From: a virus | Strand: one strand, 5' to 3' | Length of the DNA stretch: 64,000 nt | IMG/VR virus record: IMGVR_UViG_3300020421_000007 | Span: 1-64,000 of that record | The notes under the pieces: model-generated | The model's database searches: none | What the model saw: only the letters and a program-made list of their open reading frames with translations | Told to the model about the DNA's origin: nothing | Program-made: the position numbers and the translations under genes | Part shown: positions 25,401-32,993 of the stretch, one piece after another | How positions within the stretch are numbered: position 1 is the first letter of the stretch | Layout of the letters: every line of letters starts with the position of its first letter

Positions 25401-27582
25401 AGAAGTTTCGGATGGTAAGATTTATAATACTGAAATTAGTCTAAATGGATTTGGATACACAGAACCACCTTCTGTGGTCATCAAAGGCATCGGTAACGGT
25501 GCTGGAGGATGTGTAATTGAGACAGAGATAGAGATTGATAGTCCAGCAGTTAGAATGGGTGTAGCGGTCGATCAGGAGGGTCTTACAGATTCTACTGTTC
25601 CTACTCACTTTGAATTCGATCATCCTGTATATTTACAGAATGACACCGAATATGCTATGGCAATTGAGACAGATTCCACAGATTATGAACTGTGGGTATC
25701 AAGACTTGGAGAAGTTGACGTTGCAACAAGCACCGTAATTACAACACAACCATCACTAGGATCTGTTTATAGATCGCAAAATGTAGACAACTGGACCGAA
25801 GATATTTTTGAAGATGTCAAGTTCTCTTTATACAGAGCAGAATTTGATATCAGTAAGACTGCTGAACTTTTATTGACTAATGAGTCTCTTGGATACGAAC
25901 TTCTTCCCAAGAACCCATTTACCACTAATGCTACCGCAAATACTAATGCAACATCTAGACTGTTCAGAAATAATAATAATATTGTTCAAGTATCTCATAG
26001 AGATAATGGATTTGAAACTTCTGGTCTATCATATGTTTTCTATAAAGGAGCATTAGAAACAGGTGGTGTTACGGCAGATGTCCTCAACAACACTCTTTTC
26101 CAAATTACGAATAGTGGCATTGATACTTACAATATTACGTCATCTATCGCTGCTTCTGGAAATGTTGACGGTGGTGGTGAAAAAATCTATGCTACCTACA
26201 ATAGGAAGTATGAAACTTTATATCCACAGATTCAATATTTGTCCTTCACTGGCACTAAATTAGAGTCAATGGTCAAAACAACTAATGTTGTTCCTGTAGA
26301 TTCCACCACGATAAACTATACTTCATATTCACAAAGTGACTATGAAAAAACTTTCTTGAATGAACCACATTTCTTTACCAATCAAAAATTTATTGCTTCT
26401 GATATTAATGAAACTCTAAACAATGTTACATCATTAACTTATAAGTTATCACTGTCGTCTACGGTTTCATATTTGTCTCCTGTAATTGATCTTTCCACAG
26501 CAAGTGTTAAAACTGTTTCTAATAGAATTGAATCTGCTTCTGGTCAAGAGAACAGATATGGAAGAAGAGATCAAATTATTAAGTTCTTCCCAATCTATAA
26601 GTTTAACATTGGAAATACTAGTGGAACACAAATTCAAGACAATCAAGCAATTGAAGGGTATACTTCAAAAGCAGTTGGTACTATCGCTAAAGTAGAAGGT
26701 TCGACAGTATTTGTTAGGTTAAAAACTACTCAATTCTTTAAGAGAGGAGAAAGACTTACATTAGGAAATCAACCAACATTAGTTGAAACAGAAAATGGAG
26801 TAATTGTACCAGCTGCTAAAGTTGACACAAACCCAATTGAAACTTTAATTGATATTCCAGATGCTGCAACTATGACTGCTAGAAATCCATCAACGATTTT
26901 AGAATCTTATGATAATATTATTACTGGAAGCGCAGTAATTTGGGATGATAAAACTCAACAACTAGAGGTTAGAAATGATACTCAACCAATTCTAGATGAT
27001 TTTACTAGTAGGATTATTGACAATTTCGTATTCAATAGAAACTCAGTTGTCAACGATCAACTTGCTGATATCTTTAGAGTAGGAGATATCCTTAAGTATC
27101 CAAATCAACCAGATGATGAAGCAAGTTTCTTAGAAATTAAATCAATTGATTACGCAAATGGAATTACATATGTTTCTGATAACACATCCAAAAATAGTTC
27201 TTCTGTAGCAAAATACGTTACTAAAGAAGTTGCTATTAGCAATCCAGGAACATCAATTAATCTTCAGTTGACTGTAAATGCAAAAGACATTAATGATGTC
27301 CAAGTTCTTTACAAATTTAAGAGATCTTCCAGTCAAGAAAATTTTGATGATATCAACTGGATTTACTTTAATGAAAATGGTCAACCAGATTCATTAGAGA
27401 TTGCTACTCCAGAAAATACCATTTCTTCTGTACTAGAAAAACAATCCTCTTATCAAGATATCAGATATAGTGTATCTGATTTACCTGAGTTTTCATCTTT
27501 TGCTATTAAGATTGTCATGAAGGGAGTTGATCCTGCATTTGTTCCTAAGGTTCAAGATATTCGTGCTGTTGCTTCTTTCTGA
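19468..27582 (+). CDS. Giant DUF4815-type tail/baseplate structural protein
   Basis: A 2704-residue protein. Residues 1-60 carry the DUF4815 signature NPYYEDFDANKNFYKILFRP then GRELTQIQSILQNQ, common to structural proteins of marine myoviruses and podoviruses. A coiled-coil-like helix (DIGKLEKRIERLEYYTTLSI) occurs near residue 1365-1390. The C-terminal third is beta-rich with GxGY repeats (GQNYNNA, GFGYTEPPSVVIKG near residues 1950-2010). Its place after gp8 corresponds to T4 gp9/gp10/gp11, so it probably links the baseplate periphery to the fibres. No homology to a specific T4 protein could be confirmed. Its stop overlaps the next start (TGATG). Confidence 0.82.
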   Translation: MPQKTNLNVNPYYEDFDANKNFYKILFRPGYSIQGRELTQIQSILQNQVESFGKYAFKQGDLVVPGEVGLNTKLDYVKLSSVSEVAVSEGDDIVYKKYDISQLIGLEIRGLSSGVVATVLETKLATESTADTVYVNYLSSGDSNLDTTFRQGETLEVVDGVNTPLLVVGTDGSVLPTSIEVKNPDTGEVTSLESPAMGYASAVKVEEGIYFVNGYFVRNDKQLLVIDDYYDNPSAKVGFTIKEDIVTPEEDASLYDNSIGSSNYSAPGAHRLKISLTIKKFELSETTDKNFIQLITVYKGAVQKKVSPTNYSLIEQTLARRTFDESGDYIVNDFSVDIREYAQKDKNGGFYKVDEFGSFNGLTESEASRKMLAGIGPGKAYIRGYEIVNKETKYLEINKARESLSSDNVTLKTKGLPTFNITNTYGSVPLNKEGGDLTAYPYVNLFATYNDGSIGLSGTELSTDHRQTLDKRGTTLTSNDGIKTITIDVTNTTTTLASISDGNFSNLSELYFIKTRDDAGNALTTGKLKSLSYAKVNKPLLNANDQVLFLELTVVGDKDDIDLLLLEYDPGDTNYQRNIFLSEADAATDSNELGFIIDYSETITPLIGRAKPSNFFLKQRGLGFNSDSDIVISKGRLAGGGDTYNAIFGLSYFDPQFFTKLLLEVTPTNNSFGIGKYVTGLTSGAYGVVEGAPSGVYSIGKILFVKTLSGKFVSGESIRDEDGVTNRIAKDNTISHFIVANRGLGYADNSTLVINGVEYDAAAAEAIRLTNGSFYAVQINNKSALSTEYAQPPSVSIKQPDGAANPSITAVILPVLVRNAVTTYNPQNVKSLSAQYGSGNANIFTADLVTDDQAFAEIKSVTSFTFFGSKGYNFIESTSFSADASLLLQQGDVIQFSDEDNTLVRAVVQLATVRQGSSKSRVYLDTVLPGNVTNTSIVRLRPRVDNSSQGTLLFPTGSSQIKKVADTPEETKIKYFFRRDFVTTASTSGGTITFAAQLPFGTQRFSTFNEENYIITVLDPGDASNITKGDIIYIDKDNVVISSSTDTASGLTSGSISLNLPSTYFGIIPTNGTFPKLKLSATLEVLNAKPRLKTSIENKRIVVTSSGDRVIPFRGTDYDSDVVETISYSDAYRLRYVYEGSATQPPSVDTSGNLISGIDVTDRFTFDNGQRDTVYDVSRIVLKPGKEQTSGQLVIAFDYFEQSQGDFCTIDSYIHEAGVTEDLIPSFNSAVHGILNLKNVLDFRPKVDSATTISGFQNESSLANSIGSFAGAGSVIAATPAPDTNLEYTLSFSQVQYLDRIDGVFLNKNGNFIVKEGNSSLNPTKPDPIDDAIPLFYAYIPAYTQTSKDVRITSVDNRRYTMRDIGKLEKRIERLEYYTTLSILEQQALNMQVKDEIGLDRFKSGFLVDNFEAHRSGSLVSLDYQCAIDSQQSVMRPQSKEDSLFLKEVNKREDQRFVSGYKKSGDIVTLPYTSLNLLGNNFASKTLNPNPFVVLQYVGDAALSPSIDQWYDQSTEPLVVDTNTDLYKIFIAKQDVRESFSSLFNSFITNWVGSSPSFTSINSLGQVNSLDVQSSVSNASTASSSNISPQNNDVAKGVQSSTIRGNVVSNGVQFFARSQPVKFVVRRLKPNTRISVFLEGRDISRWVNPDLRFTGIAGNSLSAFNGTVTTDDDGNASGLILLPAGFAPRQNATWGGDVDTVDYDTDSEEVRVTTGIKTFRFTSSSNDADKLTVDTYAEVKYYAVGILPENPVSIISTKPSFFKANEGVQFVDSNTDNPVRPNPLAQTFKIENYDGGVFTTGIDLYFSSKSSKVPVKIYLTNVESDKPGKNIIPGTEKVISPLSYIKFFTNANVYVTRGEKVTGTTSAASGPIEKIIDKNGVDLVPSSSGRFLLTNEQVYTMVLSNHNGRSFNQNETLSIPSVTLRNNTEGESGIVTIAKDSGKVSEIRITNPGQNYNNAILTIESPQLPGGSVATASVEVSDGKIYNTEISLNGFGYTEPPSVVIKGIGNGAGGCVIETEIEIDSPAVRMGVAVDQEGLTDSTVPTHFEFDHPVYLQNDTEYAMAIETDSTDYELWVSRLGEVDVATSTVITTQPSLGSVYRSQNVDNWTEDIFEDVKFSLYRAEFDISKTAELLLTNESLGYELLPKNPFTTNATANTNATSRLFRNNNNIVQVSHRDNGFETSGLSYVFYKGALETGGVTADVLNNTLFQITNSGIDTYNITSSIAASGNVDGGGEKIYATYNRKYETLYPQIQYLSFTGTKLESMVKTTNVVPVDSTTINYTSYSQSDYEKTFLNEPHFFTNQKFIASDINETLNNVTSLTYKLSLSSTVSYLSPVIDLSTASVKTVSNRIESASGQENRYGRRDQIIKFFPIYKFNIGNTSGTQIQDNQAIEGYTSKAVGTIAKVEGSTVFVRLKTTQFFKRGERLTLGNQPTLVETENGVIVPAAKVDTNPIETLIDIPDAATMTARNPSTILESYDNIITGSAVIWDDKTQQLEVRNDTQPILDDFTSRIIDNFVFNRNSVVNDQLADIFRVGDILKYPNQPDDEASFLEIKSIDYANGITYVSDNTSKNSSSVAKYVTKEVAISNPGTSINLQLTVNAKDINDVQVLYKFKRSSSQENFDDINWIYFNENGQPDSLEIATPENTISSVLEKQSSYQDIRYSVSDLPEFSSFAIKIVMKGVDPAFVPKVQDIRAVASF

Positions 27583-27788
27583 TGAGTTTTATAAAAGTAA
27601 AAGGTCATGATGGTCTTGTAAGAGACTCTGGCACGGGAGCTATCATTAACAATGATGCTTCCGCGTTAGAAGCACGAAGAAAATCTAAAAATCTTAGTGC
27701 TGCCATAGAAGACATAAATAACTTGAAGGAAGAAATATCTGAAATTAAACAGCTCCTTAAAGAGATAGTACGAAATGGCAGTTCTTAG
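27582..27788 (+). CDS. Small fibre-associated protein with C-terminal coiled coil
   Basis: A 68-residue protein. Residues 1-26 have the recurring pattern VKGHDGLVRDSGTGAIIN; residues 35-62 form a leucine/isoleucine coiled coil (INNLKEEISEIKQLLKEI). From memory, such proteins occur near tail-fibre genes in many marine T4-like phages. The start overlaps the preceding stop by 1 base and its end overlaps the next gene by 14 bases. Probably a small virion or assembly protein; the role is not proven. Confidence 0.75.
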   Translation: MSFIKVKGHDGLVRDSGTGAIINNDASALEARRKSKNLSAAIEDINNLKEEISEIKQLLKEIVRNGSS

Positions 27789-30700
27789 ATTCGTTGCTAA
27801 AACAGACACCTTTGAAAGACAAAGGCAAGTTATCAACACGATAGGTCAAGATATATTTGATTTATCCGTTGCTACTGGGGAAGGTGCTTTCAGCCTTTCT
27901 GATGGTACTGTTGATCAACCATCTCTGTTTTTTACAAACGCAGCTGATGTAGGTATATACAGAACGGGAGTTGGAAAACAACTGTTTATTGGAGCAGAAG
28001 GAAACTCGATTGCTTCTTTTGAAAAGGATTCTCTTACATTATTACAAAAAATTCAAAATTTATCAACTCCAATTAATACAGTCACAATTGGTAGTGGTGG
28101 TTCTGGATATAATGTTGGAGCATATCCGAAAGCAAGAATTACTGGTGGTAACGGAGCTGGAGCACAAGCATCAGTAATCGTTAGCATGGAAGGAACATTC
28201 CAATCTGGCGGTGGATATGAGGGAGGAACATATACTCAAGTTCCTCTACAAGGTGGTAATGGTTCTGGAGCAGAAGCAACTCTAGAAATCGCCACTATGG
28301 GTGGTAATATTACAGCAGCTGGATCTAATGGAACTGCCAACACATATAATAATGTTTCACTAACAAACGTATCTAGTAGTGGTTCTGGCGCGGTTGCTGC
28401 CGAAATTACAGTAGCTCAAATTGGTCCAGATGTTGGTGTTATTGGTGTTTTCTTTGAACAAGGATTTAATACTGGAGCATTTGGTAATGGATACAAAACA
28501 GGAGATGTATTAAGTGTTAATCCAGCAGATATTGGTGGTGTTACTGGATTTGAATTTACTCTAACTGGTGGTGGAGAAGTAACTAGTGTAGAAATTACTG
28601 ATGGTGGCGATGGTAATTATCAAGCAGGAGATACATTATTCATTTTACCATCAGACGTACAAAGTAATGGTGGACCTCCTGTTAATAGTCCATCTGGATT
28701 CTCATTTAATGTTACTGGGGTAGGAATTATTACTGATGTTACCATCACTGATGGTGGTGATAACTATAAAGTTGGTGATTCTATTGATGTTCCATCCAGT
28801 GAATTAGTAAACACAGTTACATATCTTGTAAAAATTCTAGATTCACAATTAGTAGAATTTACAGGAACTTTACCATCAACAGGGTTTAATGTTGGTGATA
28901 CTTTAACATACAACGGTGTATCTAAAGAGATTGTAAAAAGATTTTTAAATGGAAGCAATCAAGTTGAAGCAGTAACTGTAAAAGATATTAATTTAAATTT
29001 TTCTGCTGGATTACAAGCAGATGATGGTAATGGAAATCAAGCAGAAGTTAGTGAACTGACAGCAGCATTAAACTATTATTTTAGTTTTGATGGCGGTACA
29101 ACATATACTAACATTCCAGATTTCACATTTCAAAAAAATGTAAGATATAATTTTGATCAAACTGATGCATCAAATATTGGTCACCCACTCAGATTCAGTG
29201 AAAACCGAGATGGATTTCATGGTAAAGTTCAACTAAACCCAACCATATATGGAGAGACTTATAATGGAATAGAAGTTGATTATTCATACCTAACTAATGT
29301 TGTATCAATTGTTCCAAAATCAACAACTCCAACAACATTATATTATTTCTGTGGCGAAGGAACATCAGAGGGTGCTGCTCATAAAGATGAAGGTGGTTTT
29401 GATAATAGAGAAGGAACAATCACTGTTTCTGGAGAAGCAGCATTAGTTGGTTCTGGATTAAGTATTACAGTTTCTGATGTTACTCAGACTAGCACATTTT
29501 CTGTATTAAAAGATGGCACAACTACATTAGGAAATACCACTGCAACTAGATTTGTAAATACGGGAACTACAGATTTACAAGGCAATATTACAGCTGGTGG
29601 AACTTTTAACCTAGGTCCAGATTTATTTACTATTGCTGCTAATGGCGATACAGTAATTGAAGGAACTCTTACAGCAAATAGTGATCTGTTCTTTACATCA
29701 GATGCTACCTTTGGTGGGGTACTCTATGTTGACGCTACCAATAATAAAATTTCTATCAATAGAGATCCATCAGTAACTCCTTTAGTCGAAGATTTTGAAG
29801 TAGATGGATCAGTTTCAATTGATGGTAATGTAAAACTTGCTTCCGATTCAGGAGCATATGTCTCAATTGGTGGCGCGATTGGAACTCAAGCACTAGACGT
29901 TAGTGGAAGTGCTATCGTTTCTGGAAAATACATCGCACCAACAACTGGAGTAGTATCATCTCCTGTTTACACATTTGAGGGTTATGAAAGAATTGGATTA
30001 TCTGCTAATTCTACAAACAAATCTATTTCTGTAACTGGACAATCTGGAGAACTAGTTAGATTTGAACCAATACAGTCTTCCTCGTTTAGAGACTTTGTAA
30101 CTTATAAGAGAGAAATTACTGCTACAACAATTTCATCTCCTGGAGCAGAATATACACCAGGATCATACAGTGGTGTTGCTAGTTCTGGTGGTACTGGTGA
30201 TGGATTAGATGCTGATATTACTATCGCGTTTTCAGTTCCAATAGGAAAAATTGCCACACTCGGAACTATTACCACATCTGTAGATCCATTAAGGTTAGTA
30301 GGTACTTATAATAAAGTAACATATACAACGAATGGTTCTGGTATCGATGCTAAATTTAATGTTGTAATTGATGGTACAGGTGCTGTATCTAGTGTTTCTG
30401 TAGTAACTGGAGAACTTACAAATTTCACAAGTTCCGTTAATACTATTGCCGCAGATTCACTGACCTCATATTCTGGAGTTTCTGGAACTTCTTCTGGTTC
30501 AGGATCTGGAGCAACGTTTAATGTTTCTAGAAATATTTCTGGAGCAGCAACAGTTACATTGGTTAATAGTGGTCAAAATTATGTTGTCAATGAAACAATT
30601 ACTATTCTCGGATCTAGTATTGGTGGTATTGATGTTACTAATGATCTCACAATTACAATAACTGCGGTTAGTTCTGGGGGAGGTTTAGGATATGCTATTA

Positions 30701-32442
30701 ATGATGTTATCACTGTTTCTGGTACAGTATTTGGTGATGGAACAACTACTCCAGCAGATGTTACTTTCCAAGTATCAAATTTAGTTGGAATTTTAGGTGC
30801 TGGTTATACAGATAATGAATATGTAAATGTTCCACTATCCACAGATGGTAGTGGTGTTGGTGCTACAGCTAATATTACAATTACTGGAGGTGCAGTTTCT
30901 GCTATTGCTATATCATCAGAAGGATCTGGTGGATATGTTCCAGGTGATGAAATTACGTTTGATCATAATAATTTAATCGATCCAACTACAGGCACTGTAA
31001 GTTCAGCACCATCTCTAGCGGCACAATTTTTTGTTGGGTCATTGGGAACAATTCAAGTTGTAGATATTGTTGATAATGGATTTGGTTATGTTAATGGTGA
31101 TGTATTAACATTCCCACTGTTACCAGGAACTCCCACAAGTACGTTTGAACTTACTATTGGAACAGTAACAGAAACTGAGGTAATTAAATTAGAAACTAAC
31201 ACTGGTTTAATTACTTCAGAGTCATTAAAAACTAAGTCTATTAATATAAACGATAAAATTTCTATCGTTGATTCTACCATTTCAAATCAAGCATCAGAAG
31301 ATGTTACTATTTCTCCTGGTGGTCCTACAAAACTCTTAAGAGTAACTGGAACTGGTGGTGTTAAAGTTCCCGTTGGAACATCTACCAATAGACCTTCTGC
31401 TTCTACTTTAGGTATTATCAGATACAATAGTTCCACTCAACAATATGAGGGATCTAACGGAAGTGATTTTATTTCGCTTGGTGGTGTAAGAGATGTTGAT
31501 GGCAATACTTATATTCTAGCAGAAAAAACTGTAGGTGCTAATGATAATATTTTATATTTCTATAATGATGCGGTAAACACTAGTAGATTTAACAAAACTG
31601 ATATTGAATTAGTTACCAACAACACTATTAAATCTGTTGCTACAGATGGTAAAACATTATGGAAAGATGGTATCTCTGTTGTTCTTAATGAGCAAGTATA
31701 TGCTGGTGAATACATTTATGAAGTAACTGTTGCTGGAACTACTGGAAGTAATCCTCCTACTCACACAACTGGTGCTCTAGATGATGGCAATGGAGTAGAA
31801 TTTACTTTTGTTGGTTCTGTTTATCAACCATTAACATTCAAAGCATCAAATATTACATTTGACGCTACACTAACTCTAGGAGCATTAGAATCATATTCTT
31901 ATAATAGTGTATCTTCGGTATTAGAAACAGGTCTTAACAACATAGAATTTGCTTTTGGTAAAGTTGGTGGTGCTCCAAATACATCATTTACGTTATCTGA
32001 TGACGGTTCATTAAAAGCAAATAGATCTTTTGATACATCAAATGCTGTATCTAATTTAAAAATTTTAGATTATACAGCAAAATTCTTGGAGTTGGACGAT
32101 GTTGTTATTTCTACAAGTGATCTTACTCTAACAAGAGGAGCAACAGAATCTGCTAATTTTGTTGTTTACGACCCAACAGTTTCAAAATCTGCAAAAGTAA
32201 CTGTAACTGCTGAGAACACAACAACTAATGATATTCATACCACAGAAATTCAACTGTTAGCAAAAGGATCTGATATCTTTATTTCTGAGTATGCTTCTCT
32301 AAATACTGGTCAAGAACAGTTTACTTATACTGTTTCGTTTGATCCTTCTGGAGAAGTACAAATTTCATACACCATGGATCAAACTTTAACAGTAGGTGAT
32401 GTAGTTGTTATCACATCAAGTTCCACATCTATTAAGAAATAA
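27775..32442 (+). CDS. Long tail-fibre/adhesin protein with GxGY repeats and a cupredoxin-like domain
   Basis: A 1555-residue protein. The N terminus (MAVLRFVAKTDTFERQ, IGQDIFDLS) looks like an attachment domain. Residues about 100-400 are serial beta repeats of the GSGYNVGAYPKARITGG and YKVGDSI types. At about 430-550 the blocks GHPLRFSENRDG and TLYYFCGEG resemble a cupredoxin-like module that recurs in marine phage structural proteins; here the usual CxxH-type ligand cluster is altered. Further GSGA and GAGY repeats follow to about residue 1130, then a fibre-like region (SNRPSASTLGIIRYNSST). The C-terminal 200 residues are beta-rich and end in a repeat of threonines. Likely a fibre or part of the long adhesin; gene order supports this. 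Confidence 0.75.
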   Translation: MAVLRFVAKTDTFERQRQVINTIGQDIFDLSVATGEGAFSLSDGTVDQPSLFFTNAADVGIYRTGVGKQLFIGAEGNSIASFEKDSLTLLQKIQNLSTPINTVTIGSGGSGYNVGAYPKARITGGNGAGAQASVIVSMEGTFQSGGGYEGGTYTQVPLQGGNGSGAEATLEIATMGGNITAAGSNGTANTYNNVSLTNVSSSGSGAVAAEITVAQIGPDVGVIGVFFEQGFNTGAFGNGYKTGDVLSVNPADIGGVTGFEFTLTGGGEVTSVEITDGGDGNYQAGDTLFILPSDVQSNGGPPVNSPSGFSFNVTGVGIITDVTITDGGDNYKVGDSIDVPSSELVNTVTYLVKILDSQLVEFTGTLPSTGFNVGDTLTYNGVSKEIVKRFLNGSNQVEAVTVKDINLNFSAGLQADDGNGNQAEVSELTAALNYYFSFDGGTTYTNIPDFTFQKNVRYNFDQTDASNIGHPLRFSENRDGFHGKVQLNPTIYGETYNGIEVDYSYLTNVVSIVPKSTTPTTLYYFCGEGTSEGAAHKDEGGFDNREGTITVSGEAALVGSGLSITVSDVTQTSTFSVLKDGTTTLGNTTATRFVNTGTTDLQGNITAGGTFNLGPDLFTIAANGDTVIEGTLTANSDLFFTSDATFGGVLYVDATNNKISINRDPSVTPLVEDFEVDGSVSIDGNVKLASDSGAYVSIGGAIGTQALDVSGSAIVSGKYIAPTTGVVSSPVYTFEGYERIGLSANSTNKSISVTGQSGELVRFEPIQSSSFRDFVTYKREITATTISSPGAEYTPGSYSGVASSGGTGDGLDADITIAFSVPIGKIATLGTITTSVDPLRLVGTYNKVTYTTNGSGIDAKFNVVIDGTGAVSSVSVVTGELTNFTSSVNTIAADSLTSYSGVSGTSSGSGSGATFNVSRNISGAATVTLVNSGQNYVVNETITILGSSIGGIDVTNDLTITITAVSSGGGLGYAINDVITVSGTVFGDGTTTPADVTFQVSNLVGILGAGYTDNEYVNVPLSTDGSGVGATANITITGGAVSAIAISSEGSGGYVPGDEITFDHNNLIDPTTGTVSSAPSLAAQFFVGSLGTIQVVDIVDNGFGYVNGDVLTFPLLPGTPTSTFELTIGTVTETEVIKLETNTGLITSESLKTKSININDKISIVDSTISNQASEDVTISPGGPTKLLRVTGTGGVKVPVGTSTNRPSASTLGIIRYNSSTQQYEGSNGSDFISLGGVRDVDGNTYILAEKTVGANDNILYFYNDAVNTSRFNKTDIELVTNNTIKSVATDGKTLWKDGISVVLNEQVYAGEYIYEVTVAGTTGSNPPTHTTGALDDGNGVEFTFVGSVYQPLTFKASNITFDATLTLGALESYSYNSVSSVLETGLNNIEFAFGKVGGAPNTSFTLSDDGSLKANRSFDTSNAVSNLKILDYTAKFLELDDVVISTSDLTLTRGATESANFVVYDPTVSKSAKVTVTAENTTTNDIHTTEIQLLAKGSDIFISEYASLNTGQEQFTYTVSFDPSGEVQISYTMDQTLTVGDVVVITSSSTSIKK

Positions 32443-32444
32443 CA

Positions 32445-32954
32445 ATGGCAATAGAAAATAAAACCTTTAATTCTGAGTATGGATTTGGAATTAACGAAAC
32501 AACTGTTCTAGACGATAGTAGAAATATTCTGAACATCAATACGATGACTATTCAGAATGAACATTTTACTAACGCAACTAAACATTCTTTTATTACTAGT
32601 GGTCTTAATAATACAATTTTAACAACTGACGGAGTTTCTGTATCAACTTTATATGATAACACAATTAATTTTATCACAACAAAAGTTATTGGTGTAAATG
32701 CTCTTGGTACAGGTCACTACGCGGTAAAATTTGAAACAAATGCAACTGTGGATGGTAATGGTAATGTTTTAATTTTAGGAGAATTAAAAACTACTATAAA
32801 AGATGCTATTCCAGCTGGGCAAAATTGGTCTGTATCTTCATATGGTTCTGGTGGTCCCAGAGAGTATAGTTATTCCACAAATAGAGGCGGTACAACAGAT
32901 ACTATTAAGTGGGTAGCATATACAGAGGTTGTTAGTATTGATTGGTCTGCTTGA
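32445..32954 (+). CDS. Probable fibre-associated virion protein
   Basis: A 169-residue beta-rich protein starting MAIENKTFNSEYGFGINE. It contains NTMTIQNEHFTNATKHSFIT and a C-terminal Gly/Ser/Tyr-rich stretch (YGSGGPREYSYSTNRGG). It starts 2 bases after the preceding fibre gene and ends at the next late promoter. No recognised family. Possible roles include a fibre tip or chaperone. Confidence 0.6.
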   Translation: MAIENKTFNSEYGFGINETTVLDDSRNILNINTMTIQNEHFTNATKHSFITSGLNNTILTTDGVSVSTLYDNTINFITTKVIGVNALGTGHYAVKFETNATVDGNGNVLILGELKTTIKDAIPAGQNWSVSSYGSGGPREYSYSTNRGGTTDTIKWVAYTEVVSIDWSA

Positions 32955-32960
32955 TAAATA
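32953..32960 (+). promoter_or_regulatory. Late promoter GATAAATA
   Basis: GATAAATA overlaps the stop of the preceding gene and lies 34 bases before ATG 32994. Confidence 0.65.
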
Positions 32961-32993
32961 AAGGAGTAAGAAGCATCTGCCAGATAGAGCAAA

